In this document: piece by piece, positions 34,676 to 47,250 of the stretch
Layout of the letters: each line of letters opens with the position of its first letter
Numbering within the stretch: the first letter of the stretch is position 1
Assembly: GCF_932526225.1 (NCBI RefSeq)
Contig: NC_064041.1
Coordinates: forward strand, 13,257,951-13,321,950
DNA from: Nematostella vectensis
Lineage: Eukaryota; Cnidaria; Anthozoa; Actiniaria; Edwardsiidae
Reading direction: 5' to 3'
DNA: 64,000 bases
Position numbers and translations under genes: made by a program
Notes under the pieces: model-generated
Databases searched by the model: none
Told to the model about the DNA's origin: nothing
What the model saw: the letters and a program-made list of their open reading frames with translations, nothing else

Positions 34676-36308
34676 ACATTGGTACTTGGTAAATCCACCA
34701 TTGGTGTTTGGTAAATCCACCATTGGTACTTGGTAAATCCACCATTGGTGTTTGGTAAATCCACCATTGGTGTTTGGTAAATCCACCATTGGTGTTTGGT
34801 AAATCCACCATTGGTACTTGGTAAATCCACCATTGGTGTTTGGTAAATCCACCATTGGTACTTGGTAAATCCACCATTGGTGTTTGGCAAATCCACCATT
34901 GGTACTTGGTAAATCCATCATTGGTGTTTGGTAAATCCACCATTGGTGTTTGGTAAATCCACCATTGGTGTTTGGTAAATCCACCATTGGTGTTTCGTAA
35001 ATCCACCATTGGTACTTGGTAAATCCATCATTGGTGTTTGGTAAATCCACCATTGGTGTTTGGTAAATCCACCATTGGTACTTGGTAAATCCGCCATTGG
35101 TGTTTGGTAAATCCACCATTGGTGTTTGGTAAATCCACCATTGGTGTTTGGTAAATCCACCATTGGTACTTGGTAAATCCACCATTGGTGTTTGGTAAAT
35201 CCACCATTGGTACTTGGCAAATCCACCATTGGTACTTGGTAAATCCATCATTGGTGTTTGGTAAATCCACCATTGGTGTTTGGTAAATCCACTATTGGTG
35301 TTTGGTAAATCCACCATTGGTGTTTGGTAAATCCACCATTGGTACTTGGTAAATCCACCATTGGTGTTTGGTAAATCCACCATTGGTACTTGGTAAATCC
35401 ACCATTGGTGTTTGGTAAATCCACCATTGGTGTTTGGTAAATCCACCATTGGTGTTTGGTAAATCCACCATTGGTACTTGGTAAATCCACCATTGGTGTT
35501 TGGTAAATCCACCATTGGTACTTGGTAAATCCACCATTGGTGTTTGGCAAATCCACCATTGGTACTTGGTAAATCCATCATTGGTGTTTGGTAAATCCAC
35601 CATTGGTGTTTGGTAAATCCACCATTGGTGTTTGGTAAATCCACCATTGGTGTTTGGTAAATCCACCATTGGTACTTGGTAAATCCACCATTGGTGTTTG
35701 GTAAATCCACCATTGGTGTTTGGTAAATCCACCATTGGTACTTGGTAAATCCGCCATTGGTGTTTGGTAAATCCACCATTGGTGTTTGGTAAATCCACCA
35801 TTGGTGTTTGGTAAATCCACCATTGGTACTTGGTAAATCCACCATTGGTGTTTGGTAAATCCACCATTGGTACTTGGTAAATCCACCATTGGTGTTTGGC
35901 AAATCCACCATTGGTACTTGGTAAATCCATCATTGGTGTTTGGTAAATCCACCATTGGTGTTTGGTAAATCCACCATTGGTGTTTGGTAAATCCACCATT
36001 GGTGTTTGGTAAATCCACCATTGGTACTTGGTAAATCCACCATTGGTGTTTGGTAAATCCACCATTGGTGTTTGGTAAATCCACCATTGGTACTTGGTAA
36101 ATCCACCATTGGTGTTTGGTAAATCCACCATTGGTACTTGGTAAATCCACCATTGGTGTTTGGTAAATCCACCATTGGTGTTTGGTAAATCCACCATTGG
36201 TGTTTGGTAAATCCACCATTGGTGTTTGGTAAATCCACCATTGGTGTTTGGTAAATCCACCATTGGTGTTTGGTAAATCCACCATTGGTACTTGGTAAAT
36301 CCACCATT
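34676..36308. repeat. 22-bp satellite, about 74 copies, left arm only
   Basis: The unit is ggtgtttggtaaatccaccatt, interspersed with a second form, ggtacttggtaaatccaccatt. Rare marks (ccatca, ttggcaaatcc) recur about every 330-352 bp, so blocks of 15-16 units were amplified as higher-order repeats. The flanks (34440-34675 and 36309-36520) are themselves a duplication of the segment that is single in the right arm (41598-41981), where the seed catggtaaatctaccatta occurs once. The 22-bp period gives artefactual long open frames. Confidence 0.95.
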
Positions 36309-36519
36309 AAGGGGTCTGAATCTCATACTGTATGTGTGTAAGCACCCCAAATGCCGATATACCAGTTTCGAAATACATTCAACTACGTGATTAAGCCATA
36401 CCTTGATTACAGCTATCGGAGTCAGGTTCATTTCTCTTTTATTTTTCACATTAGCTATATGCCTGACAGTCGGGACAGGTCTTGGATGGACTAAACCCAC
36501 GACAGTTTTCAATTTTACC

Positions 36520-36930
36520 AAATAACCCAGTAAATTGTCTTCCTAGTGAGTTCAAATTATTCTATATATGTTGAGAAAGGGCAAGCGAATATGAATTCAG
36601 CTTTGTTGTCGGTATTGAATGCTTTTCGTTGTCTGTGTACACTATAAAATTGTAATTTTAGTGACGCTGTTAGTGAATTTTTCAGTGTCTACCGCTCTCA
36701 ACTTACAATACACGGCAAACTGTCTTCTTAGTGATGAGTTTAAAGTATTTTATATTTGTCGAGAAAGGGTAAGCGATTCTTAATTCAGCTTTGTTGTCAC
36801 TAAAATAGCAATTTTATGGCGTATACAAGCAAGGAAAAACTTTCAATTCCGACAACAAAGCAGAATCGCTTGCCCTTTCTAAACAAATATATGATAATTT
36901 GAACTCACTTGGTTAACAAATTATAATATA
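36520..36930. repeat. Fold-back repeat near the palindrome centre
   Basis: Direct and inverted copies of gagttcaaattattctatat / gagaaagggcaagcgaat / cagctttgttgtc. Mirror at about 41200-41590. Confidence 0.75.
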
Positions 36931-37049
36931 TTATAGCCACTGCGTTTATTTTTGGTGTTTGGTGCCTTGTGTCCTTGTGTTTCTTGTTAAAATTGAATAA
37001 AAAAGCTGACCTTTTATTTGACTTTGAGCATTTTTTCCCCAAAACCTGC

Positions 37050-38470
37050 TACAATTCCTTGTCTTTGATTTGTGTCTTGTGACCTGTGTCTTGTGTCCTG
37101 TGTCTTGTGATCTGTGTCCTGTATTCCGTGTCATGTGTCTTGTGATCTGTATCTTGTGTCCTGTGTCCCGTGTCCTGTGTCTTGTGATCTGTGTCCTGTG
37201 TCTTGGGATATGTGTCCTGTAATTCGTGTTATGTGTCTTGTAATCTGTGTCTTGTGACCTGTGTCCTGTATCCCGTGTCCCATGTCATGTGTCTTATGTC
37301 TTGTGAACTAGTCTCTTGTTTTATGCCCTGTGTCTTGTGTCCTGTTTCTTATGTCTTGTGTCCCGTGTCTTGTGTCCTGTATCTTGGGTCTTTTGTGTCT
37401 TTGTTTGCTCCTATGTTTTGTGTTTTGTGCCTTGTGTCCTGTGTCTTGTGTGTTGTGTCTTGTGACTTGTGTCTTGTGTCTTGTGTCCAGTGTCCTGTGT
37501 CTTGTGTCCTGTGTTTTGTGTTCTGTTTCTTATGTCTTGTGTCCTGTTTCTTATGTCTTGTGTTCCGTGTCTTGTGTCCTGTATCTTGGTTTTTTTGTGT
37601 CTTTGTTTGCTACTATGTTTTGTGTTTTGTGCCCTGTGTCCTGTGTGTTGTGACTTGTGTCTTGCGACTTGTGTCCTGTGATCTGTGTTTTGTGTCCTGT
37701 ATTTTGTATCTTGTGTCCAGTGTCCTGTGTCTTGTGTCCTGTGTTTGTGTCTTGTGTCCTGTGACTTGTGTCCTGTGTTTTGTGTATTGTGACCTGTGTC
37801 GTGTGGGGACAACGGGTAGTGTGTATTTGTGGTATTGTGCCCCGTGTCCTGTGTCATGTGTCTTGCCGTCTTGTGTTCTGTGTTTTGTGTCCTGTGACTT
37901 GTGTCATGTGTCCTGTATCTTGTTCCCTATTTCGTGTGTCATGTGTCTTGTTTCCTATTTCATGTGTCATGTATCTTGTTTTGTATTTCGTATGTCCTGT
38001 GTCCAATTTCTTGTGTCTTGTGTCCTGTATCCTTTGTCTTGTGTCTTGTGTCCTGCGTCTTGTGTCCTATATCCCGTGTTTTGTGTCCTGTTTCTTATGT
38101 TTTGTGTACTGCCGTGTCCTGCGTCTTGTGTCCTATATCCCGTGTTTTGTGTCCTGTTTCTTATGTTTTGTGTACTGCTGTGTAATGTGTCTTGTGTCCT
38201 AGGTTTTTTTCAATGCATCCTGCGTCCTGTGTCTTGTGTATTGTGTTCGGTGTATTGTGTCCTGTGTCTTGTGATCTGTGTTCTGTATTCCGTGTCCTGT
38301 GTCTTGTGATCTGTGATCTGTGTTTTTTTGTTTAATGTCCTGTGTCCTGTGTCTTGGGATCTGTGTCTTGCAATTCGTGTTATGTGTCTTATAACCTGTG
38401 TCATGTGACCTGTGTCCTGTATCCCGTGTCCCTATGTCTCTTGTTTTATGTCCTGTGTCTTGTGTCTTGT
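37050..38470. repeat. Degenerate TGTGTCCTGTGTCTTG satellite, left of centre
   Basis: A tangled array of 7-bp words (tgtgtct, tgtgtcc, tgatctg). It is Cys/Val/Leu-rich in all plus frames and not coding. The inverted counterpart spans 39040-41110. Confidence 0.93.
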
Positions 38471-38474
38471 TTCT

Positions 38475-38596
<122 letters not shown>

Positions 38597-38688
38597 TTAT
38601 TCTTACATTCGCAAATTCAAATACATATTACGTAAATGTAAGTTTCTGAATTCGCAAAAACTTGAAAACATTAAACAGAGAACTATAC

Positions 38689-38790
38689 CTGTCTCACATC
38701 TCGAACCGGTGTATCCGACAGGACAAGAACATCTTCCACCTGACTCGTCTATCAGACACGTGCCTCCATTACGGCAGGGGCAAGTACTAG
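38689..38790 (-). CDS. EGF-like domain exon, single copy at the palindrome centre
   Basis: An isolated 102-nt exon with AG at 38792-38791 and GT at 38688-38687, phase 1 on both sides. It encodes one EGF-like module: six cysteines in order, NGGTC and CPVGYTGSRC signatures. The phase matches the optional donor of the D8C exon on the same strand (43740), so the right-arm D8C gene could read signal peptide - D8C - EGF. No further exon was found beyond it, and no mirror copy exists, so the gene may be cut by the palindrome. Confidence 0.75.
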
Positions 38791-38967
38791 CTGTTTAAGA
38801 GAAAAAAATATTGTTTGACAAAGAATACAGGACATATGACACTGTGACCTTACATTCGAGAAACAAGACACTTCCACATGCACAAGATACTCCTACAAGT
38901 CAAAGACAAAAAGACACAGGACACAGGTCACAAGACGTAGGACACAAGACACAGGTACCCTGGCTCC

Positions 38968-39050
38968 CGAGCCTCGAACGTCTCTATTTAGTGGCCAACC
39001 TCGGTGGCCACTAAATAGAGAGACGTTCGAGGCTCTGGAACCAGAGTAAG
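38968..39050. repeat. Perfect hairpin inside the central satellite
   Basis: Arms gagcctcgaacgtctct...tagtggcca and its complement pair over about 29 bp, apart from a 2-nt CT insertion, around a 7-nt loop (acctcgg). Outer bases (ctggctcccgag / ctctggaaccag) pair partially. It occurs once. Confidence 0.85.
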
Positions 39051-41110
39051 ACACAGGACACAAGACACAGGACACAACCCACAGGACACAAGACACAGGA
39101 CACAGGACACGGGACACAAGACACAAAACAAAGACAAGGAATTGTAGCAGATTTTTGGGAAAACATCCTCAAAGTCAAATAAAAGGTCAGCTTTTTCATT
39201 CAATTTTAATTTTTTGCTGACAAATTAAAATAAAACAAGAAACACACGACATAAGACACAAAACACAGGAGCAAACAAAGACACAAAAGACCCAAGATAC
39301 AGGACACAAAACACGGGACACAAGACAAAAGAAACAGGACACAAGTCACAGGACACAAGACATAAGAAACAGGACACAAGACACGGGACACATGACATAA
39401 GAAACAGGACACAAGACACAAAACACAGGCCACAAGTCACAGAACACAAGACACAAAACACAGGATATAAGTCATACGACACAAACCACGGGACACAAGA
39501 CACTGGACACAGAACACAAAACACAGCAGGACACAACACATAAGAAACGGGACACAAGACACGGGATATAGGACACAAGACACAGGATACAAGACACAAG
39601 ACACAAAACACAGGACACAAACACGGGACACAGAACACAAGACACAAAACACAGGACACAGGCCACAAGTCACAGGACACAAGTCATACGACACAAAACA
39701 CAGGACACAAGTCATACGGCACAAAACACAGGACACAAACACGAAACACAGAAGGACACAACACATAAGAAACGGGACACAAGACACGGGATATAGGACA
39801 CAAGACACATGATACAAGACACAAGACACAAGACACAAAACACAGGACACAAACACGGGACACGGGACACTGGACACAATACACAGCACACAAGTCACAC
39901 GACACAGAACACAAAACAAAGGACACAAGACACAAAGCACACGACACAAACACGGGACACAGGACACTAGACACAAAACACAGGACACAAATCACAGGAC
40001 ACAGAACATAATACAAAGGACACAGGACACAAGACACAAAACACACGACACAAACACGGGACACAGGACACAAAACACGGGACACAAGTCACAGGACACA
40101 GAACACAATACAAAGGACACAGGACACAAAACACAGCAGGACACAACACATTGAACACACATGACATGGGACACGGGATACAGGGCAGAGATCACAAAAC
40201 ACAGGACACAGGTCAAAGATCACAAGACACATGACACGAAAAACAGAACACAGATCACAAGACACCGGACACAGGATACAGGACACAGGACACAGGACAC
40301 AGGACACAGGACACAGGACACAAGACACGGGACACGGGACACAAAACAAAGACAAGGAATTGTAGCAGATTTGGGGGAAAACATCCTCAAAGTCAAATAA
40401 AAGGTCAGCTTTTTCATTCAATTTTAATTTTTGGCTGACAAATTTAAATAAAACAAGAAACACACGACACAAGACACAAAACACAGGAGCAAACAAATAC
40501 ACAAAAGACCCAAGATACAGGACACAAAACACGGGACACAAGACATAAGAAACAGGACACAAGACACGGGACACAAGACATAAGAAACAGGACACAAGAC
40601 ACGGGACATAAAACATAAGAAACAGGACACAAGACATAAGAAACAGGACATAAGCAGGATGCATTGACAAAAACCTAGGACACAAGACACATTACACAGC
40701 AGTACACAAAACATAAGAAACAGGACACAAAACACAGGATATAGGACACAAGACGCAGGACACGGCAGTACACAAAACATAAGAAACAGGACACAAAACA
40801 CGGGATATAGGACACAAGACGCAGGACACAAAACACAAGACAAAGGATACAGGACACAAGACACAAGAAATTGGACACAAGACATACGAAATACAAAACA
40901 AGATACATGACACATGAAATAGGAAACAAGATACAGGACACATGACACAAGTCACAGGACACAAAACACAAGACGGAAAGACACAACACACAGGACACAA
41001 GCCACAAAACATAGGAGCAAACAAAGACACAAAAAACCCAAGATACAGGACACAAGAAACAGGACACAAGACACGGGACACAAGACATAAGAAACAGGAC
41101 ACAAGACATT
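39040..41110. repeat. Degenerate ACAGGACACAAGACA satellite, right of centre
   Basis: The inverted counterpart of 37050-38470, longer. It contains two copies of a caaggaattgtagcagattt...cctcaaagtcaaataaaagg segment (about 39133-39230 and 40353-40445), which is single in the left arm (37005-37070). Not coding. Confidence 0.92.
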
Positions 41111-41199
41111 CAATTTTTTTTATTCAATTTTAACAAGAAACACAGGACACAAGGCACCAAACACCAAAAATAAACGCAGTGGCTATAATATATTATAAT

Positions 41200-41590
41200 T
41201 TGTTAACCAAGTGAGTTCAAATTATCATATATTTGTTTAGAAAGGGCAAGCGATTCTGCTTTGTTGTCGGAATTGAACGTTTTTCCTTGCTTGTATACGC
41301 CATAAAATTGCTTTTTAGTGACAACAACTGCTGCATTCAGAATCGCTTACCCTTTCTCGACAAATATAAAATACTTTGAACTCATCACTAAGAAGACAGT
41401 TTGCCGTGTATTGTAAGTTGAGAGCGGTAGACACTGAAAAATTCACTAAAAGCGTCACTAAAATTACAATTTTATAGTGTACACAGACAACGAAAAGCAT
41501 TCAATACCGACAACAAAGCTGAATTCATATTCGCTTGCCCTTTCTCAACAAATATAGAATAATTTGAACTCACTAGGAAGACAATTTACT
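41200..41590. repeat. Fold-back repeat, right-arm copy
   Basis: Mirror of 36520-36930 with the same gagaaagggcaagcg and cagctttgttgtc words in both orientations. Confidence 0.75.
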
Positions 41591-41597
41591 GGGTTAT

Positions 41598-42070
41598 TTG
41601 GTAAAATTGAAAACTGTCGTGGGTTTAGTCCATCCAAGACCTCTCCCGACTGTCAGGCATATAGCTAATGTGAAAAATAAAAGAGAAATGAACCTGACTC
41701 CGATAGCTGTAATCAAGGTATGGCTTAATCACGTAGTTGAATGTATTTCGAAATTGACATATCGGCATTTGGGGGTGCTTACACACATAGTGTGGCGATG
41801 CAGACCCACTAATGGTAGATTTACCATGCACTGCCAGAAATTGAAAAAGGACATAGCTTTGATTGAATTCAGTAGCAAGATATTTTGCACAAATAATGTA
41901 CTAGCCCAACAGGTGCGTACCCAGGATTGGCTGAGGGGGGTGTGCAGTCATAGGTATCACATGGGAAAACATAGTATTTAAAGATTTCTTAACAAGAAAT
42001 CATCCACTTTTTGGCCGCAAAGGAGGGGGGGGGCTGCGCGCGCAACCTGTGTACGCGCATGCCCAATAAT
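41598..42070. other. Single-copy progenitor of the left-arm 22-bp satellite region
   Basis: Carries the shared flank (atatcggcatttgggggtgc, ggcttaatcacgtagttgaa) once, with one seed motif taatggtagatttaccatgc and no array. It is followed by a dispersed repeat (caggtgcgtacccaggattg ... cgcgcgcaacctg). Confidence 0.7.
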
Positions 42071-42354
42071 GAGATGGGATGGTCGCCATCCTTATATTTC
42101 CACCAAACAAAAGATTATGGAAACGTTAGCTTTTTTGTTTTTTGACTCTAGTGGGCATATTATATCTAAAAAATTTTAGATAGAGAATTGGTTAAAATTG
42201 CCTTCTCTCTTTACCTCTACAACTTATTATTTCGTGAATTTAGTTTTTGCGATGATCGATGTTTGTTTTCTCCTTTATTAGAATTAAAAATTCCTGTCCA
42301 ATCAGTTTAAAAACAACAATATTTATTTTTTCGATATTTTCAAGTATACCTTTT

Positions 42355-42905
42355 CTGTCTGTAATAAGGGTATGCCGTAATTAGGTAGTGTTTGAAATAA
42401 GGTGTCCATAATAAGGAGGTGTCCGTAATAAGGAAGTATCCGTAATAAGGAGGTGTCCGTAATAAGGAGGTGTCCGTAATAAGGAGGTGTCCGTAATAAG
42501 GAGGTGTCCGTAATAAGGAGGTGTCCGTAATAAGGAAGTATCCGTAATAACGAGGTGTCCGTAATAAGGAAGTATCCGTAATAAGGAGGTGTCCGTAATA
42601 AGGAGGTGTCCGTAATAAGGAAGTATCCGTAATAACGAGGTGTCCGTAAAAAGAAAGTATCCGTAATAAGGAGATGTCCGTAATAAGGAGATGTCCGTAA
42701 TAAGAAGATGTCCGTAATAAGGTGGTGTCCGTAATAAGGAGGTGTCCGTAATAACAAGGTGTCCGTAATAAGGAGATGTCCGTAATAAGGAGGTGTCCGT
42801 AATAAGAAGGTGTCCGTAATAAGGAGGTGACCGTAATAAGGAGGTGTCCGTAATAAGGAGGTGTTCGTAATAACGAGGTATCCGTAATAAGGAGGTTTTC
42901 GTAAT
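42355..42905. repeat. 17-bp minisatellite (expanded allele)
   Basis: About 31 copies of gtccgtaataaggaggt with point variants; the left arm has about seven. Confidence 0.95.
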
Positions 42906-42910
42906 GTATA

Positions 42911-43561
42911 TTAAGGCCTGGCAGGGTAGTTTGCTTTTAGCATCGAATATAATTTTTTGCCTTAAACTTTGTTAACATCGCCTTAAATTCATTCTATTTG
43001 GCAAGATTATTAAAGTCGACAGACTTAACTTTTTCGTAATGTTTTCTTGCTGGTGATGACGTCACATAATAGATCACGTGACAAAATAGTTTTTTGCCTT
43101 TCCGCCGGTGGGGAAAACAGCTTGGACAAAGATGTTTACTAAATAAGTGTTGACTTTATGTGTGTCATATGATAGCGTTTTAGCATCCAGAATTTTCTCT
43201 GCCGTTAACAAGATATTAAATATTTTGTTAAGTCACGTGACCTGCTGCGAATTAAAATGTTGATTTGTGACCGAAAGGCTAAACTTTTCTTGCCGGTTAA
43301 GACATCAGTGTGCAAGACGTGTTTCACATAAAAACATGCGATGTTTTCTTTTTCATAGCGTATCCACCAGCGGAGAATTTTTTGAAATATTGATTTGCAA
43401 AAGTCACGTGATCGGCTGGATGACGTCATCACTTATTACCAATCAGCTAACATTGTCGAGTTTGATGTTTTGCCCAAAAATGGTGCATTTAAGGCAATGT
43501 TAACTCACTTTAAGGCAACTTTCAAAATTTCAACTGTTTTAGCTTAGGATCCAAGCCTTAA
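42911..43561. mobile_element. TTAA-flanked element present only in the right arm
   Basis: 651 bp bounded by TTAA on both sides. The ends ggcctgg / ccaagcc and subterminal repeats gccttaaa...gttaacat...gccttaaa are inverted. TTAA duplication suggests a piggyBac-like non-autonomous element. The left arm lacks it at the matching place (about 33780). Confidence 0.6.
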
Positions 43562-43695
43562 TAAACTTGAGGGTTTCTGAGCATTAGAAAGTGGAATATA
43601 AAGCCACCCGCTAGATGATTTTCAGTGATAGGATTGTGGGGATGTTGGATGTGGAAGATTAGTAACGAGATGTGCAATTTTCTCAATTTAAGGTT

Positions 43696-44771
43696 TTACA
43701 ATTTATCAAATTCTTTGGCCGAGATGCAGAAGTAGTTACCTGCTCCATTGCCGCAGTAGCGAAGATTGCAGCCTGGGGACGGTGCACTTAACTCGTACAC
43801 GTAGAACTCGCCGCAGCTCCTCACGCGGATGTTGTTGCTATACTGACAGCAGCCACTTGTCCAGTGATAACAAACTGTCCTGGTGACAACTCCATCAGCG
43901 ACTGAAGGGTGCGCGCCGTTCATCCATCCGGTGGCGGCTGTTCCACAGTAATCATACGACACACACGATGTCGGCATGCGGTACCCGGCGTCACCGGAGA
44001 TGCGGTACCATCCGCTAAGGCCACTGTCACACAAGTAGTTACCGTTGTGATGTAAGTTTTGCGAGCGGTCGATAGTGTTGAGAGTCACATAGTTGCTACA
44101 CTCTAAATTAAAAGCAACAAGTGTTGTCATTTTATTTGATTAAATCGTATATTAGATAGCATTGCGTACATTATTATTCTTTTAAAAATCACAAAACAGA
44201 ATAAAACATGACCGACAGGTTTTGAGAAAAAAATAGAAAGAGGAAAAGACAGAGGAACCGCGAAAGACAGAGGAGTTTTGGCGATGTAAAGAGTTTTAAC
44301 GGGAACCTCACGCAACCCTTACACGCATAAAAATGAATATCAGTAAAGCTGAATCAGTACCATTTCGGAGAGCTTCTCTTTCTTCGGAATCGGAGATGTT
44401 TGAAAACGAGCACCCAACCAAAATCAAGGCCACGCGCTGGCGTCATCGTGTTGTTGATAAAATTTGTGATGCTAAGCTGGCTGAAAGAAGGGCTTTTAAG
44501 GGCTTTAAAAAAGTCTCGTTAAAGTCCATAGAATTGAAACTTAAGGAATAAATTCGAAAACGCACCGTATCATGTAAGCGATGAAATCTTATTAAAAACA
44601 CGATTGTAAAAATTGTGTTTTTAGGGCTTTCTTACCTGATTGCGATGTAAAGAGTTTACACGATTGTAAAAATTGTGTTTTTAGGGCTTTCTTACCTGAT
44701 TGCCCGCGAGTCGCGCAGAAACTCGACAACAAAACCACGACAGACACAGCCGCACCTAACCACATTATCAT
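43696..44771 (-). CDS. Secreted D8C-like cysteine-rich protein (right copy)
   Basis: Exon 1 (ATG 44771, donor after 44696) encodes the signal peptide MIMWLGAAVSVVVLLSSFC then ATRGQS. Exon 2 begins at 44102 and reads to a stop at 43696, or splices at 43740 in phase 1, which is compatible with the EGF exon at 38790-38689. Ten cysteines, as in the left copy; replacements are concentrated around the middle (DYCGTAATGWMN, YHWTSGCCQY) and the linker SAPSPGC. A 60-bp tandem duplication repeats its exon 1 donor. The MITE, intron and order mirror the left gene. Note that the left copy has TYR rather than CGT at the matching DYCGT, so the cysteine sets differ by one. Confidence 0.7.
44601..44720 (-). 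repeat. 60-bp tandem duplication of the D8C exon 1 splice donor
   Basis: Two consecutive copies of cgattgtaaaaattgtgttt...cttacctgattgc. Each carries CAATCAG then GTAAG on the minus strand, 60 nt (20 codons) apart with the frame open between them. The left arm has one copy. Confidence 0.88.
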
Positions 44772-45034
44772 GTAGCGGTATTGTTCGCTGCGCCCAAATG
44801 AACAGCCCAAGATGAGCTATTGGTTTTTATTTGCTGGGTTCCGCCCATATGTGAGTGACATTCTAACTCATTGCAAATCTTTATTTGACGCTATCTTATC
44901 TTTATGAGATTTTAAAGCCAAGGGTTGATTCTCGTATGACATTTGTGTGAAAGCTTCTTTTTATCCTTTAGGGATCCTTGAGTTATGTCTAGAGAAAGGA
45001 TGATTAATAATGATGGTTTTCCTAATCTTATTTT

Positions 45035-45207
45035 CAGGGGCGGATCTTGGGGGGGGGGGGGGGGCGAGGGGGCCCTTATTTTTAGAAATTTGACTTAAAA
45101 ATATACGAGAAATATAAGGAAATATACGAAAGAACAATAAGTCCACCCCCCTTTCTTGAAATGTTTGCTTCGGCCCCCCCTTTTTTAAACTTCTGGATCC
45201 GCCCCTG
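45035..45207. mobile_element. hAT-like MITE, right-arm copy
   Basis: caggggcggatct ... ggatccgcccctg; mirror of 32087-32251, with a different G/C-run length. Confidence 0.8.
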
Positions 45208-46889
45208 ATTTTACTCACCCCCGTAGGCGCCTGTACACCCAATTTTTTGCCTACAATAGCGTGAATCGGAACCAGATATACTATTGGTTTTTTTTTAAGG
45301 AAAATGGCAATCAAATCCTAACCAATATGATTATATTAATTGGCAAGCGTTTTATATATTTTTTGCCGTCTTAAAAATATAAAACCAGATGTAAACATTA
45401 GTTTCTTCTGGAAAAATGTAAAGTATATTTACAATATAGAAAAGTGCCATAGCTTAGCAAAAACATCAACTTTCTTACCACTTTAAGAAATAGGATGCTC
45501 TAATGTCGATACTGTTATGATTTACTAACTCGCTTTTTATCTCCTATCGCCGTTTTTGTGCCGCTTGTCTTTTCTTTGTGAGTGTATTTTCTGTCGGTGT
45601 TGTTGTGTTTCCTTCTTCTTTTCTTTAGCTTTTCAAATGGTATTCACTTCAGAATAATAAAAAAAAAACAAGAAAAAAAAAGCAATGAAAAAATAAATAA
45701 ATAAATAAATAAATGAAAAAAAATAAAAAAAGACGAAGAAAAAAACAACGAAAGAGAAGGATTAAGAAGAAGAAAAACAAAAGAAGAGAAAAAAGAGGAG
45801 AAAAAGGAAAAGAAATAACGAAGAGAAAAAAAATTAAAATTCAATAAAACAACAAATACAAAAATAAGGTAAGGAAAAAAAAGAGCAAAGAAAGGCAGAT
45901 CAGTGTATGTGTAATTAGTGTAGTATAACATTATATTGTAAGTGTTTTTTCCTTTATTTTTCAAATCTTACTTATGTTTGTATATTTTATGTATTTATGT
46001 AATTATTTTGTAGATTACAATAAAAAAAGGGAAAAAAACAACGTGAATACATAGTCAGCACACAAAAATTATTTTCTGCTTATTGGTGTAAGTAAAAAGA
46101 ATTGCTCTACCCACTAGAAAATGATAACAAATCAAAACAAATTGTATATTCTCGAAGAAAATTTAGCTTCTTAAACAAACATAACAGGCATCGCTTTGCC
46201 CAGGAAGCAGCAGAAAAGAAACACAGGCGCTCGGGATTCCTGTGGCGATGCGTCGAGCGGGTTCCGCTTTTGGCATTTTCCCTTCCCTCCCTTAACAAAG
46301 GAATTTGTCGACCACAGAAGTCCCGAGTCTCGGTTTCTAACGTTCACAGACGCCTGCGGAGGAGGCTAAGTACCATCAAGCTTCTGCTTTCTCTTTGTCT
46401 TTGAACAACGGCATCTAAAATGCATTTAAATCATGGCTCTTTCTCACTCCTTAGCTCTGACAGAAGAGTACTAAAAACCTAGGGGTTTATTTTGTGTAAG
46501 CTCTCATCATTCTTTGCATTTTTAAGGGAGTTGTGCTGGTCTATTCTATTCTGCACCTTTTTATTACCCTTCTTATCGTTATGATAGCCAGCTGCATGGG
46601 ACAAGGTTGTCAAACTGGTCTCTTCTTGTCGTATTACACGCTATTGTCATCAGGATAATGTTAGCTCTGGGGCTCTAAGCATCGTCTATCTCGTGTTTTT
46701 TTTTTATCATCCTTCTTATCACCATGATAACCTTGTGGCTCAATAAAGAGTTGAGTTCTGTACCTTTTTGATGATTCGATAATGATAACCTCATGGGGAA
46801 AGTCTCCATAGAGTCCTAAAGAATGAGGTACAGAGAGTGATTCCCATGCTAATACAGCGACGATGCCAGCAAGGTCCTCGCGGTTGGGG
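45208..46889. other. Intergenic region of the right arm
   Basis: Mirror of 30263-32086. An A-rich tract at 45650-45900 is the complement of the left T-rich tract. No gene seen; the GTCT microsatellite is absent. Confidence 0.5.
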
Positions 46890-47250
46890 GGGGAGGGGGC
46901 TCTGATTTCCCGTCTACACGTAGCGTAATCGTATCGTAATCGCCCATCCACATGTATACGGCGATTCCGTAACGCTCTAGCTTTACACGTTACGACGCCA
47001 TCTTGTTTTATTATACGGTTAGAGACTGGGTACGATTTTGACGTCATCGTGATTGAAAAGTTACGGATTCAACAGCCCACACGGATTCCGTAATCGAAAA
47101 GTTTCGGATTCGATCGTCCACACGTGTACGGAATCGAAGCGTATTTGTTCCGTTCCGCTTTCGTTTGCGGATTCGCCAGCGTAATCGTCGTATACGTGTG
47201 GACGATAGCCGTATCCGGATTCATTCGATCGCGTTTAAGTGTGGATTAGG
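46890..47250. mobile_element. Dispersed cacacgtatacg-type element, right-arm copy
   Basis: Mirror of 29890-30262 with the same repeated cgtccacacgtgtacgg and ttacggaatccg words. Confidence 0.5.

Larger units (their letters stand above)
13008..38470 (+). repeat. Left arm of a ~25-kb palindrome
   Basis: Every gene, MITE and most intron sequences in this interval recur in reverse complement and reverse order at about 38880-64000. Matching landmarks: RLR start 14143/62881, RLR stop 27535/49571, MITE 32087-32251/45035-45207, D8C exon 33238/44102, fold-back 36520-36930/41200-41590. The outer limit is unknown because the right arm runs off the window. Confidence 0.9.

Noticed and set aside
34577..36521. 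409- and 444-aa repeat-protein frames
   Set aside because: Translation of the 22-bp satellite in several frames; absent from the right arm.
44333..44551. 72-aa basic frame antisense within the D8C intron
   Set aside because: The left-arm counterpart carries an early stop and indels; no recognisable domain.
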